Below are positions 1 to 8,719 of a stretch of 64,000 bases of DNA, one piece after another. The notes below the pieces were generated by a model. That model saw nothing but the letters and a program-made list of their open reading frames with translations. It searched no databases and was not told where the DNA came from. Made by a program: the position numbers and the translations under genes. Each line of letters opens with the position of its first letter. The stretch's first letter is position 1. Location of the stretch: NCBI GenBank assembly GCA_028687995.1, contig JAQTZA010000006.1, positions 94,486 to 158,485 on the forward strand, in the 5' to 3' direction. This stretch comes from Bacteroidales bacterium (GTDB lineage: Bacteria; Bacteroidota; Bacteroidia; Bacteroidales; UBA7332).

Positions 1-1
1 C

Positions 2-559
2 GAAAAAGGAACAAATCTTTATCGCAAACTTAAGAAAGGTGAAGTAAAAGAGGCGGATGAAGAATTAAGTGTTGCTATGTTTCAATATTTACGTGAGAAG
101 CTGATGGCAAAAGAATTTCTACATTATGAGATTTCCAATTTTGCACTCAATGGTTTCTTCTCGCAACATAACTCATCCTATTGGCAAGGTATTCCTTATC
201 TTGGAATTGGCACATCAGCACACTCGTTTGATGGTGTGAGTCGGTTCTGGAATCCATCCAATATCAAACTCTATTTGGAGCAAGCCGAAAAGGGCATTTT
301 TTCGCCTGAAATTGAAGAAAGCTCGCTTCACAGTCGATACAACGATTTCGTAATAGTGACTCTACGAACAATGTGGGGTCTCAACTTGATAGAATTAGAA
401 AAACGGTATGGAAAAGAACTAGCCACGTTTTTCCTCAAAGAAGCAGAGCCGTTTCTTAAAAATGGCATGTTGTTGAAAAATGGTAATCAATTTTCGATTT
501 CTAGCAAAGGGCTTTTTGTTTCCGATACCGTGATGTCTCAACTCCTTTTTGTCGATTAA
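2..559 (+). CDS. hemW: HemW-like radical SAM / coproporphyrinogen III oxidase-like protein, C-terminal part (5' truncated)
   Basis: Open frame continues upstream of the 77 ATG to the window edge; 'HYEISNFA...N..YWQGIPYLGIGTSAHSFDG' is typical of the HemW C-terminal half. Confidence 0.85.
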   Translation, partial: EKGTNLYRKLKKGEVKEADEELSVAMFQYLREKLMAKEFLHYEISNFALNGFFSQHNSSYWQGIPYLGIGTSAHSFDGVSRFWNPSNIKLYLEQAEKGIFSPEIEESSLHSRYNDFVIVTLRTMWGLNLIELEKRYGKELATFFLKEAEPFLKNGMLLKNGNQFSISSKGLFVSDTVMSQLLFVD

Positions 560-787
560 TTTCCCTCAATTTCTTCGTATTCTTTCTGCTATTTCTTCCA
601 AGATTAAGCTAACTGCTTGATTTTATGTTAAATCCGATATTTAGGTAAAAAAACAAAAATGTTATATAAATGCGTTATTCAGTTTGCATAAATTGAATAT
701 TTTCTCGTTTAAGTTATAATTTGAAGTTTTCATAAATAAAATGCAGCAAATGAAAAACTTAGACTTTATAAAAAAAAGTCCATAAAA

Positions 788-818
788 TTTGCAATTAACA
801 AGTAAATAGTTAAATTTG
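788..818 (+). promoter_or_regulatory. Bacteroidetes-type promoter of rprXY: TTTG-N19-TAAATTTG
   Basis: TTTG at 788-791 and TAAATTTG at 811-818 separated by exactly 19 nt, matching TTTG/TAnnTTTG. Confidence 0.75.
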
Positions 819-955
819 CAGTTTAAAGTTAAATGATTAGCGTTTAATAAATGCTAAAAAAAACAAACAATTTAACTTTTAACTTGTTTAAATAGGATGA
901 ATTCGCGCTTAAATCCTTTGAAAAGAACCATTAAATTGACCCACGCCTGCTGATA

Positions 956-2500
956 ATGAAAAAATCGACGATATGGTTATTGATAATGGTTATGGTGCTC
1001 ACTTTCGTTACGTTACTTGGTCTTCAGATAGACTATATTAATGTGATGGTAAAAATGAGAAACGAGCAATTTAATGAAGCAGTAACTCGCAGTTTATATC
1101 AAGTTTCCAAAACATTAGAATACGAAGAAACACGACAATACCTTGAGGAAGATGTGGTAGAGACCGCAGAAATTGTCCACAAATATAATTTTGCAAAGCT
1201 GAGTGAAAAATACCTCGATATTCAGAACAATAATAACCCGTTTGTCGAGCAAAATCGTCAAATTCAACTCATAACCGACAGTTTAAACCAAAAGGTGGTT
1301 TCGCCCAAAGTTTATATCTCTTCGGGGCATGGAGTGAATAGCATTTTGCATACATCGCGAGAACTTCAAGATGTACTCAAAGGTAGATATTTGTATGAAA
1401 AGGCATTGCTCGACGAAGTTATATTGAATATCCTATATCAATCGGGTACACGCCGACTCGAAAATCGGTTGGATATGAAGGGGTTGAATGATATGTTGAA
1501 ATCGGAATTGCAAAATAACGGTTTGAATTTGTTCTTTGAATATGAGGTAGTTGACAACGATAAGAGAGTTATATATCGTAACTCGGTGGAAGATTTTGAT
1601 CAGCAAGATGATGTTTATACACAAATTTTATTTCCGAATGATACGCCGTTGAAATTAAACTTATTGAGAGTGCATTTCCCAACCAAACAGAGTTATATAT
1701 ATAGTTCTGTTCGTTTTATGATACCGTCGTTTATTTTTACTTTCATCTTGTTGATTACGTTTGGCTTTACCACCTATATAATTTACAGGCAGAAGAGGGT
1801 TTCTGAGATGCGGAATGATTTTATAAACAATATGACGCATGAATTTAAAACGCCACTTTCGACTATTTCTCTCGCTGCGCAAATGTTGAAAGACCCTGCG
1901 GTTACGAAAAATCCAACGCTGTTTCAGCATATATCAGGAGTGATAATGGATGAAACAAAAAGATTGAGTTTTCAAGTTGAGAAGGTGTTGCAAATGTCCC
2001 TTTTTGATCGACAAAAGGTGGTTTTGAAATTCAAAGAGCTTGATATGAATGCATTGATAGTCGATGTGATTGATAAGTTTAAGCTCAAAGCAGAGAAATA
2101 TGGAGGCTCTATCGAATGCAATCTAAATGCTGACAACGCTTATGTGATGGCTGATGAAATGCACATTACGAATGTTGTTTTCAATTTACTTGATAATGCG
2201 GTCAAATATGCAAAACCAAACGAACCTCTTTTATTGACGGTTACCACTTGGAATGAAGCTAACAAGTTGAATATTTCGGTAATGGACAATGGGATTGGTA
2301 TCCGAAAAGAAAACTTAAAGAAAATATTCGAGCGATTTTATCGCGTACATACAGGTAACGTTCACGATGTGAAAGGATTCGGCCTCGGATTAGCGTATGT
2401 GAAGAAAATAATTGAAGATCATAATGGCACGATAAGTGCAAATAGCGAACCTAATATTGGAACAAAATTTATTATCACACTACAAATAACTAAAAATTGA
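956..2500 (+). CDS. rprX: Sensor histidine kinase (RprX-like)
   Basis: N-terminal TM segment, 'FINNMTHEFKTPLSTISLAAQML' H-box, 'DNGIGI', 'GFGLGLAYVKKI' ATPase motifs; overlaps the regulator. Confidence 0.9.
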   Translation: MKKSTIWLLIMVMVLTFVTLLGLQIDYINVMVKMRNEQFNEAVTRSLYQVSKTLEYEETRQYLEEDVVETAEIVHKYNFAKLSEKYLDIQNNNNPFVEQNRQIQLITDSLNQKVVSPKVYISSGHGVNSILHTSRELQDVLKGRYLYEKALLDEVILNILYQSGTRRLENRLDMKGLNDMLKSELQNNGLNLFFEYEVVDNDKRVIYRNSVEDFDQQDDVYTQILFPNDTPLKLNLLRVHFPTKQSYIYSSVRFMIPSFIFTFILLITFGFTTYIIYRQKRVSEMRNDFINNMTHEFKTPLSTISLAAQMLKDPAVTKNPTLFQHISGVIMDETKRLSFQVEKVLQMSLFDRQKVVLKFKELDMNALIVDVIDKFKLKAEKYGGSIECNLNADNAYVMADEMHITNVVFNLLDNAVKYAKPNEPLLLTVTTWNEANKLNISVMDNGIGIRKENLKKIFERFYRVHTGNVHDVKGFGLGLAYVKKIIEDHNGTISANSEPNIGTKFIITLQITKN

Positions 2501-2505
2501 GTATT

Positions 2506-3210
2506 ATGGAAGAAAAATTGAATGTTCTTCTTTGTGAAGACGACGAAAATCTTGGCATGTTGCTAAGAGAGTATCTGCAAGCCAAAGGTTTTGCAGCTGA
2601 ATTGTGCCCAGACGGCGAAGCAGGTTACAAAGCTTTTATGAAAGGAAACTTCGATATTTGCGTTTTTGACGTAATGATGCCTAAAAAAGATGGATTTACA
2701 TTGGCTCAAGAAATTAGAGCAACCAATAGTGATACCCCAATTATCTTTTTGACTGCCAAAACATTGAAAGAGGATATTTTGGAAGGTTTCAAAATTGGAG
2801 CAGATGATTATATCACCAAGCCATTCTCTATGGAAGAGTTAATTCTTCGTATTGAAGCGATTCTTCGACGCATCAAAGGCAAAAAAGGGAAAGATGTACA
2901 ATCATACAAGATTGGTAAATTCTCTTTTGATACCCAAAAACAGATTCTTTCTATTGGCTCTAAAGCAACTAAATTGACTACAAAAGAGTCTGATTTGTTG
3001 AGTTTGCTTTGCGCTCACGCCAATGAAATTTTGGAAAGAAACTTTGCTTTGAAAGCAATTTGGGTAGACGATAACTATTTCAATGCACGTAGTATGGATG
3101 TTTACATCACTAAATTGCGCAAGCACCTAAAAGATGATCCAGAAATCGAAATCATCAACATCCACGGTAAAGGATATAAACTAATTGCTCCTGATGTAGA
3201 ACAAGCATAA
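2506..3210 (+). CDS. rprY: OmpR-family response regulator (RprY-like)
   Basis: Receiver domain 'VLLCEDDENLG...FDVMMPKKDG...LTAK' plus winged helix; ATG at 2506 preferred to the TTG at 2497. Confidence 0.9.
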   Translation: MEEKLNVLLCEDDENLGMLLREYLQAKGFAAELCPDGEAGYKAFMKGNFDICVFDVMMPKKDGFTLAQEIRATNSDTPIIFLTAKTLKEDILEGFKIGADDYITKPFSMEELILRIEAILRRIKGKKGKDVQSYKIGKFSFDTQKQILSIGSKATKLTTKESDLLSLLCAHANEILERNFALKAIWVDDNYFNARSMDVYITKLRKHLKDDPEIEIINIHGKGYKLIAPDVEQA

Positions 3211-3231
3211 ATAGGAATAAAACAACTCCTC

Positions 3232-3265
3232 AAAACCGCTTTCGTAATGAATGCGGTTTTTTTTT
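3232..3265 (+). terminator. Intrinsic terminator of rprXY
   Basis: aaaaccgc...gcggtttt stem followed by a T-run. Confidence 0.8.
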
Positions 3266-3281
3266 GATATATTCTACAACA

Positions 3282-3319
3282 AGAAGAGCCTCTTATCAAA
3301 TTTGATAAGAGGCTCTTCT
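3282..3319. repeat. 38-bp perfect palindrome
   Basis: agaagagcctcttatcaaa|tttgataagaggctcttct, exact reverse complements with no spacer. Confidence 0.9.
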
Positions 3320-3339
3320 GTAAAAGTCAAATCTGTGTG

Positions 3340-3510
3340 TTAATCAGCTTTTTTGTTGAGTGCAATAAAACTCAAAATTCCAACAACAATGGTCACTAGT
3401 CCGGCAAGGAGAACATTGTTATCGGTGGCTCCAAGAAATGGAGGAATGGCGATAATAGCAGTACCAATCAATACGATGATTACGCCTGCATATTTTCTTA
3501 AATCTTTCAT
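3340..3510 (-). CDS. Small membrane protein, 56 aa (below the ORF-track cutoff)
   Basis: Reverse strand reads MKDLRKYAGVIIVLIGTAIIAIPPFLGATDNNVLLAGLVTIVVGILSFIALNKKAD*, two hydrophobic segments and a Lys-rich tail. Confidence 0.75.
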   Translation of the reverse strand: MKDLRKYAGVIIVLIGTAIIAIPPFLGATDNNVLLAGLVTIVVGILSFIALNKKAD

Positions 3511-3664
3511 ACTGTGTCGATTATTTGGGTTATCTGTTGAATTTTTGACTTTGATTTTACAAGAAATAATATCAAAAAAGAGGTGTTTCTTGAGATTAAA
3601 GGCAAAAATATCTATTTTTATTGAATTGAGCAGCTTTTTTGCTGCTAATTTTATGTAAAGGTGT

Positions 3665-3672
3665 TATTTTTG
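3665..3672 (+). promoter_or_regulatory. Promoter -7 element (TATTTTTG) of plsC
   Basis: TAnnTTTG just upstream of the ATG at 3700; TTTG at 3638-3641 as possible -33. Confidence 0.6.
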
Positions 3673-3699
3673 CACCACATTTTACAAAACGTCAGTGAT

Positions 3700-4431
3700 A
3701 TGAAGCGAATTCTCTTATTTCTCTATCAATGGATTATCTTGGTGCCAGTTTTTCTGGTTGTCGGTGTACTTACTGCTTTGATTACTACTGCTGGTTCGTT
3801 TCTTTTTAATAGTAAATTTTGGGGATATTATCCTGCAAAATATTGGGCGAGACTAATGTGTTTTACCGCACTTTCGCCAGTTGAGGTTGTTGGTCGAGAG
3901 AATTTGAGAAAGGATCAATCATATATATTTGCAGCCAACCATCAAGGAGCTTTTGATATCTATTTGATTTACGGCTATTTGAATAAAAATTTCAGATGGG
4001 TGATGAAACAAGAGCTTCGCAAAACACCATTCATGGGTAGAGCGTGTGCCGAAGCCGGACATATTTTTGTAGATCGAAGTAGTCCGAAATCAATCAAAGA
4101 GACTCTTGCGAATGCTTCTAGACAGTTAGAAGGTGGATTATCAGTTGTGATTTTTCCGGAAGGAAGTCGCACTCAAACAGGAAAAATGGGTCGATTCAAA
4201 AAAGGTGCCTTTCAAATAGCCGTCGATTTGAAACTTCCTGTGGTTCCACTAACTATTGAGGGTTCTTTTCATATTTTGCCTAGTGGGTCGAATATATTTC
4301 GACCACATAAACTACGTTTGATTATTCATCCACCTATTGAATCTAAGGGAGAAGGATCGGAGGCAATCATCTCTCTTATGGACGAGTGTCGCCAAGCTAT
4401 CGCTTCTGCATTGCCCGAATCTGATCGTTAA
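3700..4431 (+). CDS. plsC: 1-acyl-sn-glycerol-3-phosphate acyltransferase
   Basis: 'NHQGAFDIYL' (NHxxxxD type) and 'FPEGSRT' acyltransferase motifs; start moved to MKRILLF. Confidence 0.9.
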   Translation: MKRILLFLYQWIILVPVFLVVGVLTALITTAGSFLFNSKFWGYYPAKYWARLMCFTALSPVEVVGRENLRKDQSYIFAANHQGAFDIYLIYGYLNKNFRWVMKQELRKTPFMGRACAEAGHIFVDRSSPKSIKETLANASRQLEGGLSVVIFPEGSRTQTGKMGRFKKGAFQIAVDLKLPVVPLTIEGSFHILPSGSNIFRPHKLRLIIHPPIESKGEGSEAIISLMDECRQAIASALPESDR

Positions 4432-4498
4432 TGGGTTTTATCTTCCTGTAATAAGAGCTATTTTTGAGGTAAAGTGTTGTGATTTCGAAAATTATGAC

Positions 4499-4506
4499 TA
4501 CTTTTG
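4499..4506 (+). promoter_or_regulatory. Promoter -7 element (TACTTTTG) of rpsF operon
   Basis: TAnnTTTG 33 nt upstream of the rpsF ATG. Confidence 0.65.
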
Positions 4507-4539
4507 CAGCTCAATTTTTTAATCAAATTATAAATTAGT

Positions 4540-4884
4540 ATGAACAATTACGAAACCGTTTTCATTTTGACTCCCGTTTTGTCTGATGTACAGATGAAGG
4601 AAGCGGTAGAAAAATTCAAAGAGATTCTCGCCGCAGAAGGTGCTGAAATCGTCAATGAAGAGAATTGGGGCTTGAAAAAATTAGCCTATCCAATTCAGAA
4701 AAAATCTACCGGATTTTATCAATTGATCCAGTTTAAAGCTGCTCCAACTACGATTGCGAAGCTTGAACTCCAGTACCGTCGTGATGAGCGAGTAATTCGC
4801 TTCCTGACATTCAGTATGGATAAATTTGCTACTGAATATGCAGCGAAAAGAAAGAGTGTTAAATCAGCGAAAAGCGCAAACTAA
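4540..4884 (+). CDS. rpsF: Ribosomal protein bS6
   Basis: '[16 protein letters not shown]...' S6 family; operon with S18 and L9. Confidence 0.97.
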   Translation: MNNYETVFILTPVLSDVQMKEAVEKFKEILAAEGAEIVNEENWGLKKLAYPIQKKSTGFYQLIQFKAAPTTIAKLELQYRRDERVIRFLTFSMDKFATEYAAKRKSVKSAKSAN

Positions 4885-4889
4885 GGAGG
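4883..4889 (+). promoter_or_regulatory. Shine-Dalgarno AAGGAGG of rpsR
   Basis: AAGGAGG 9 nt upstream of the rpsR ATG at 4899. Confidence 0.85.
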
Positions 4890-4898
4890 ATATAAACT

Positions 4899-5168
4899 AT
4901 GGCACAACCAAATTCGGAGATTAGATATTTGACTCCCCCATCTGTAGATGTAAATAGAAAAAAATATTGTCGTTTCAAAAAGAGCGGTATCCGCTACATC
5001 GACTACAAAGACCCTGAGTTTTTGAAGAAATTTTTGAACGAACAAGGTAAAATTTTACCACGTCGTATCACCGGAACTTCATTGAAATTCCAACGTAGAG
5101 TAGCTCAAGCAGTAAAAAGAGCGCGTCATTTGGCGTTGCTTCCGTATGTTACTGATATGATGAAATAA
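4899..5168 (+). CDS. rpsR: Ribosomal protein bS18
   Basis: '[18 protein letters not shown]...[24 protein letters not shown]'. Confidence 0.97.
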   Translation: MAQPNSEIRYLTPPSVDVNRKKYCRFKKSGIRYIDYKDPEFLKKFLNEQGKILPRRITGTSLKFQRRVAQAVKRARHLALLPYVTDMMK

Positions 5169-5175
5169 TTAACAG

Positions 5176-5182
5176 AAGGAGG
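5176..5182 (+). promoter_or_regulatory. Shine-Dalgarno AAGGAGG of rplI
   Basis: AAGGAGG 8 nt upstream of the rplI ATG. Confidence 0.85.
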
Positions 5183-5190
5183 AAACAACA

Positions 5191-5634
5191 ATGAAATTAA
5201 TATTGAAAGAAGATGTTACCAATCTCGGTTACAAAGATGATGTGGTAATTGTAAAAGACGGATACGGAAGAAACTTCCTGATTCCTCAAGGCAAAGCAGT
5301 GATTGCTTCTGTATCAGCTATTAAAGTATTAGAAGAAAACTTGAGACAACGTGCGCACAAATTGGCGAAAATCAAAGCTGATGTGCAAGAATTGGCTGCT
5401 AAATTAGAAGGCGTTTCGTTGACTATCGGCACTAAGGCTAGTTCTACTGGTAAAGTTTTTGGTTCTGTATCAAATATTCAAGTAGCAGAGGCGTTGGCGA
5501 AATTAGGTTTCGAAATCGACCGCAAAACTATCGTTATCAAAGATGCCGCAAAAGAACTTGGTTCTTTCAAAGCAATCTTAAAACTACACAAAGAGGTATC
5601 TGTAGAGATTCCTTTCGAAGTTGTTGCTGAATAA
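5191..5634 (+). CDS. rplI: Ribosomal protein bL9
   Basis: '[36 protein letters not shown]'. Confidence 0.97.
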   Translation: MKLILKEDVTNLGYKDDVVIVKDGYGRNFLIPQGKAVIASVSAIKVLEENLRQRAHKLAKIKADVQELAAKLEGVSLTIGTKASSTGKVFGSVSNIQVAEALAKLGFEIDRKTIVIKDAAKELGSFKAILKLHKEVSVEIPFEVVAE

Positions 5635-5674
5635 TTTTTCTTGCTGAGCAATGTCTCAAGCCAGATAAATCTCT

Positions 5675-5709
5675 AAAGACCGTTTTCATTTGAAAACGGT
5701 CTTTTTTTT
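5675..5709 (+). terminator. Intrinsic terminator of rpsF-rpsR-rplI
   Basis: aaagaccgttttcatttgaaaacggtctttttttt. Confidence 0.9.
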
Positions 5710-5801
5710 ATAATAGCTGAACATTTCATGAGTGCTTGAAGTTATATGGATAAGTGGTTTTGTGAATTCTTAAATCGCTGTAAATATTAGTAAGAAATAC
5801 A

Positions 5802-6719
5802 ATGAAGAAAATATTCTATGTTCTTATTTTTATCATAAGCCTGCCGGCTTGTAGTCAAAAAAACAATACTAAAGTTGAAGTTATGAGCAAATTCAGAGTA
5901 CTTACTCCAGAAGAGGAGCGAGTGATTATAGGTAAAGGGACGGAGATGCCTTATACAGGAAAATATGAAAGTCATTTTGAAAACGGTGCTTACCTTTGTC
6001 GACAATGTGGCACGCCGTTATATTTGTCATCGTCCAAATTTCATTCAGAGTGCGGTTGGCCGTCATTCGACGATGCCATTCCAGGCGCAGTAAAACAGAC
6101 CGTTGATGCTGATGGACGACGTATCGAAATCACCTGCAATCACTGCGGAGGTCATCTAGGCCATGTATTCAAAGGAGAAGGATTTACACCGAAAGATACA
6201 CGCTACTGTGTCAATTCCGTTTCTCTTGATTTTGTGAAAACAGATACAGCGTATTTTGCATCGGGTTGTTTTTGGGGAACAGAATATTACTTCGAAAAAG
6301 CAGAAGGTATTATTACAACCGATGTAGGTTATATGGGCGGTCATGTCGATCATCCAACGTATAAGCAGGTTTGCACAGGTGAAACTGGACATCTCGAAAC
6401 TACGCAAGTGATATTCAATCCTGAAAAAACATCTTTTGAGTCATTGGTAAAGCTATTTTTCGAAACACACGATTTTTCACAAACCGATGGTCAAGGTCCT
6501 GATATTGGTTCTCAATATCACTCTGCAATTTTCGCAGTCAATGAGGAGCAAAAGGAAATTGCTAATAGATACAAGAAGATTCTTGCTGAAAAAGGATATT
6601 TCGTAGCGACAGAGGTTAAAGGCGAAGCTCCATTTTGGCGAGCCGAAGATTACCATCAAAATTATTACACCCACAAAAATGGGACACCCTATTGCCACGT
6701 TTATCGAAAAATATTTTGA
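5802..6719 (+). CDS. msrBA: MsrB-MsrA fusion methionine sulfoxide reductase, predicted lipoprotein
   Basis: Lipobox 'SLPAC'; MsrB zinc motifs 'CRQCGTPLY','HCGGHLGHVF' and 'RYCVNSVSLDF'; MsrA 'ASGCFWGTEYYFEK...GYMGGHVDHPTY'. Confidence 0.93.
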   Translation: MKKIFYVLIFIISLPACSQKNNTKVEVMSKFRVLTPEEERVIIGKGTEMPYTGKYESHFENGAYLCRQCGTPLYLSSSKFHSECGWPSFDDAIPGAVKQTVDADGRRIEITCNHCGGHLGHVFKGEGFTPKDTRYCVNSVSLDFVKTDTAYFASGCFWGTEYYFEKAEGIITTDVGYMGGHVDHPTYKQVCTGETGHLETTQVIFNPEKTSFESLVKLFFETHDFSQTDGQGPDIGSQYHSAIFAVNEEQKEIANRYKKILAEKGYFVATEVKGEAPFWRAEDYHQNYYTHKNGTPYCHVYRKIF

Positions 6720-6728
6720 ATCATAAAG

Positions 6729-6760
6729 AAGAGACTTAATCAGGTTTGATTAAGTCTCTT
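6729..6760. terminator. Bidirectional terminator between convergent genes
   Basis: aagagacttaat-caggtttg-attaagtctctt between a + gene and a - gene. Confidence 0.8.
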
Positions 6761-6766
6761 CATATT

Positions 6767-7612
6767 TTATGTGGCAATTGATTCACAAATGTAATTTGGA
6801 ATTATTCCTGTGGATTGAATAAGAAGTTCAGCATTTTGTGCCAGAATATTTCCAGAAAGAACGAGACATGTGTCGATTCCAAATTTGTTGGCACCAATGA
6901 TGTCCGTTTTGAGTGTGTCTCCCACCATCAATATATCACGTTTTGTAATGGCTTGATCTTTTTTTGCGTGTTTGTATGCAAAATTGAATATTTGAGAATC
7001 AGGTTTGCCAAAACGGATAAATATCTTTTCCGAAAGAGGTTCTAGTAAATCAGCAATTCCGCCGATAGCAATGGCAACGTTTTCTCTTGATAATGGATAG
7101 GTTTCATCAGAATTGGCGACAATCACGGGTAAACTTCTTTTTCGTAGTAGATTGACGGCTTTAGTAAGATCTGTTTTCCAATCAAAACCTTCATCGTCTA
7201 GTAGCACCAATGCCGAATAGTCATCTACTTTATCTACATCAATATCGCTAATCGAAATGGTATTCAGACCAACTGTTTCGATGTAGTGTGCCGAGCACTC
7301 TGTACCCAAATAGACAACGGTTCCACCTTTTATTTTATTCTCCAGATATTCGTTGGCAATCATTCCGGAGGAGATGATTTTGTCTTCCGAGATTTCGGGA
7401 ATTCCACGAGAGTTGAATGCCTCGGCTAGCTGTTTAGGGCTCCTGGAAGCATCGTTCGTCAAAACATAATAAGCAATTCCTTCCTCTTTCAAGAATTGCA
7501 GCATTTCGTTAACTCCTTGCAAGATTCCTTCGTAATTTCTCAAAACACCATACGAATCCAGAAAGATAACTTTGTATTGTTTGGCAACTTCTTTGAATGA
7601 CTCTATATTCAT
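6767..7612 (-). CDS. HAD-superfamily class IIA hydrolase (NagD-like)
   Basis: 'VIFLDSYGVLRNYEG', 'VLTNDASRSP', 'FGKPDSQIF', 'MVGDTLKTDIIGANKFGI'. Confidence 0.85.
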   Translation of the reverse strand: MNIESFKEVAKQYKVIFLDSYGVLRNYEGILQGVNEMLQFLKEEGIAYYVLTNDASRSPKQLAEAFNSRGIPEISEDKIISSGMIANEYLENKIKGGTVVYLGTECSAHYIETVGLNTISISDIDVDKVDDYSALVLLDDEGFDWKTDLTKAVNLLRKRSLPVIVANSDETYPLSRENVAIAIGGIADLLEPLSEKIFIRFGKPDSQIFNFAYKHAKKDQAITKRDILMVGDTLKTDIIGANKFGIDTCLVLSGNILAQNAELLIQSTGIIPNYICESIAT

Positions 7613-7646
7613 AATCGAGCTTGTATAATTTAACTATTGCGTATCT

Positions 7647-8363
7647 TTATTGTTCTTTTATAGCCTGAATAAACGCTTCAAAAACTGCTTTATTTCCAGC
7701 GTATTCTTCTAACATTCTTTCTGGATGAAACTGTAATCCAACAACAAAACGAAGTGATGGATTGTATATTCCCTCTATCAATCCATCTTCAGAATATGCC
7801 ATTGGTAGCAATCCAGTTCCAAGTTGCTTTATTCCTTGGTGATGGTATGAATTAACCATTAACTCGTTTTGTTGATACCAATCATAGAGTGGTGTTTGTT
7901 CGACGAGTGTGATTTTATGTCTATGTGTATCGTAATTATCATAGTTGATATGATGCACTTTGTGATTAAAGGTTTCGTGTACGTCTCGATGGATTTTTCC
8001 TTTATGTAGGACATTAATCAATTGCATTCCTCTACAAAAACCTATTGTCGCTTTGTTATTTTCTAACGCATGTTTCAAGCAAGTTATCTCTATCTCGTCT
8101 TTTAGTGGATCATACTCATCTAAAGTGTTAATGTCATAATTTTCACCATAAAAGAGAGGATTAATATCTCCCCCTTCCATCATCAACAGACCGTCATAAT
8201 CTAGCAGATAGTCGCCTAAAATCTTTTTTGTTGCCTCTGCAATAGGAATAATAATGGGCATTACACCCCCTTTTGCTAAAAGTTGAAGATATATTTCAGA
8301 TACCCAGTTGATAGTTTTTCCCTTGCGAATGAGCCTTCGGGAGACGATCAATACCTTTTTCAT
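7647..8363 (-). CDS. Gamma-glutamyl-gamma-aminobutyrate hydrolase family (peptidase C26) protein
   Basis: 'GGDINPLFYGE', nucleophile 'IGFCRGMQLINV', 'VVGLQFHPERM'. Confidence 0.85.
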   Translation of the reverse strand: MKKVLIVSRRLIRKGKTINWVSEIYLQLLAKGGVMPIIIPIAEATKKILGDYLLDYDGLLMMEGGDINPLFYGENYDINTLDEYDPLKDEIEITCLKHALENNKATIGFCRGMQLINVLHKGKIHRDVHETFNHKVHHINYDNYDTHRHKITLVEQTPLYDWYQQNELMVNSYHHQGIKQLGTGLLPMAYSEDGLIEGIYNPSLRFVVGLQFHPERMLEEYAGNKAVFEAFIQAIKEQ

Positions 8364-8364
8364 A

Positions 8365-8539
8365 TTATTGTTTCGATTTTTTTTGTTTTCTTGAAAGATA
8401 TTGCAATGCTTTATTCAGATGCAAATCTTTTTTTTCCTTTTGATGCTACGCGTATGTGATATTCATTCAAGCCTATTTTGTTACTGCAACCGCAGATAAA
8501 TGAGTGATAATCTTCCAGAAGTAGGTGCTGAATTTCCAT
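8365..8539 (-). other. Putative leader small ORF with a homopolymer (A8) frame break
   Basis: ATG at 8539 encodes MEIQHLLLEDYHSFICGCSNKIGLNEYHIRVASKGKKRFASE*; removing one A from the A8 run (8428-8435) extends it to ...GKKDLHLNKALQYLSRKQKKSKQ* ending next to the 8363 ATG; TAAATTTG on the - strand at 8568-8561. Confidence 0.45.
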
Positions 8540-8662
8540 TGCATTTAATGCACTAAATTACAAATTTATTGTCAATTACCAACCGAAATACCTTTTTCAT
8601 CTTGAAAAAGAGTTTCAATCGATTTTTTAAAGAGGAAGTTTTTTTAATTGAATATGGAATGA

Positions 8663-8695
8663 GAAACCCCGAATCAGAGTTTTATCTGTTCGGGG
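8663..8695 (-). terminator. Terminator hairpin, copy 1 of a duplicated 33-bp sequence
   Basis: gaaaccccgaatcagagttttatctgttcgggg; downstream of the - strand gene 8720..9328. Confidence 0.75.
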
Positions 8696-8719
8696 TATTT
8701 ACGGTAACTTGGGATAGTA

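Noticed and set aside
3353-3658. 101-aa + strand ORF
   Set aside because: Antisense to the well-formed 56-aa membrane protein at 3340-3510 (-); composition not protein-like
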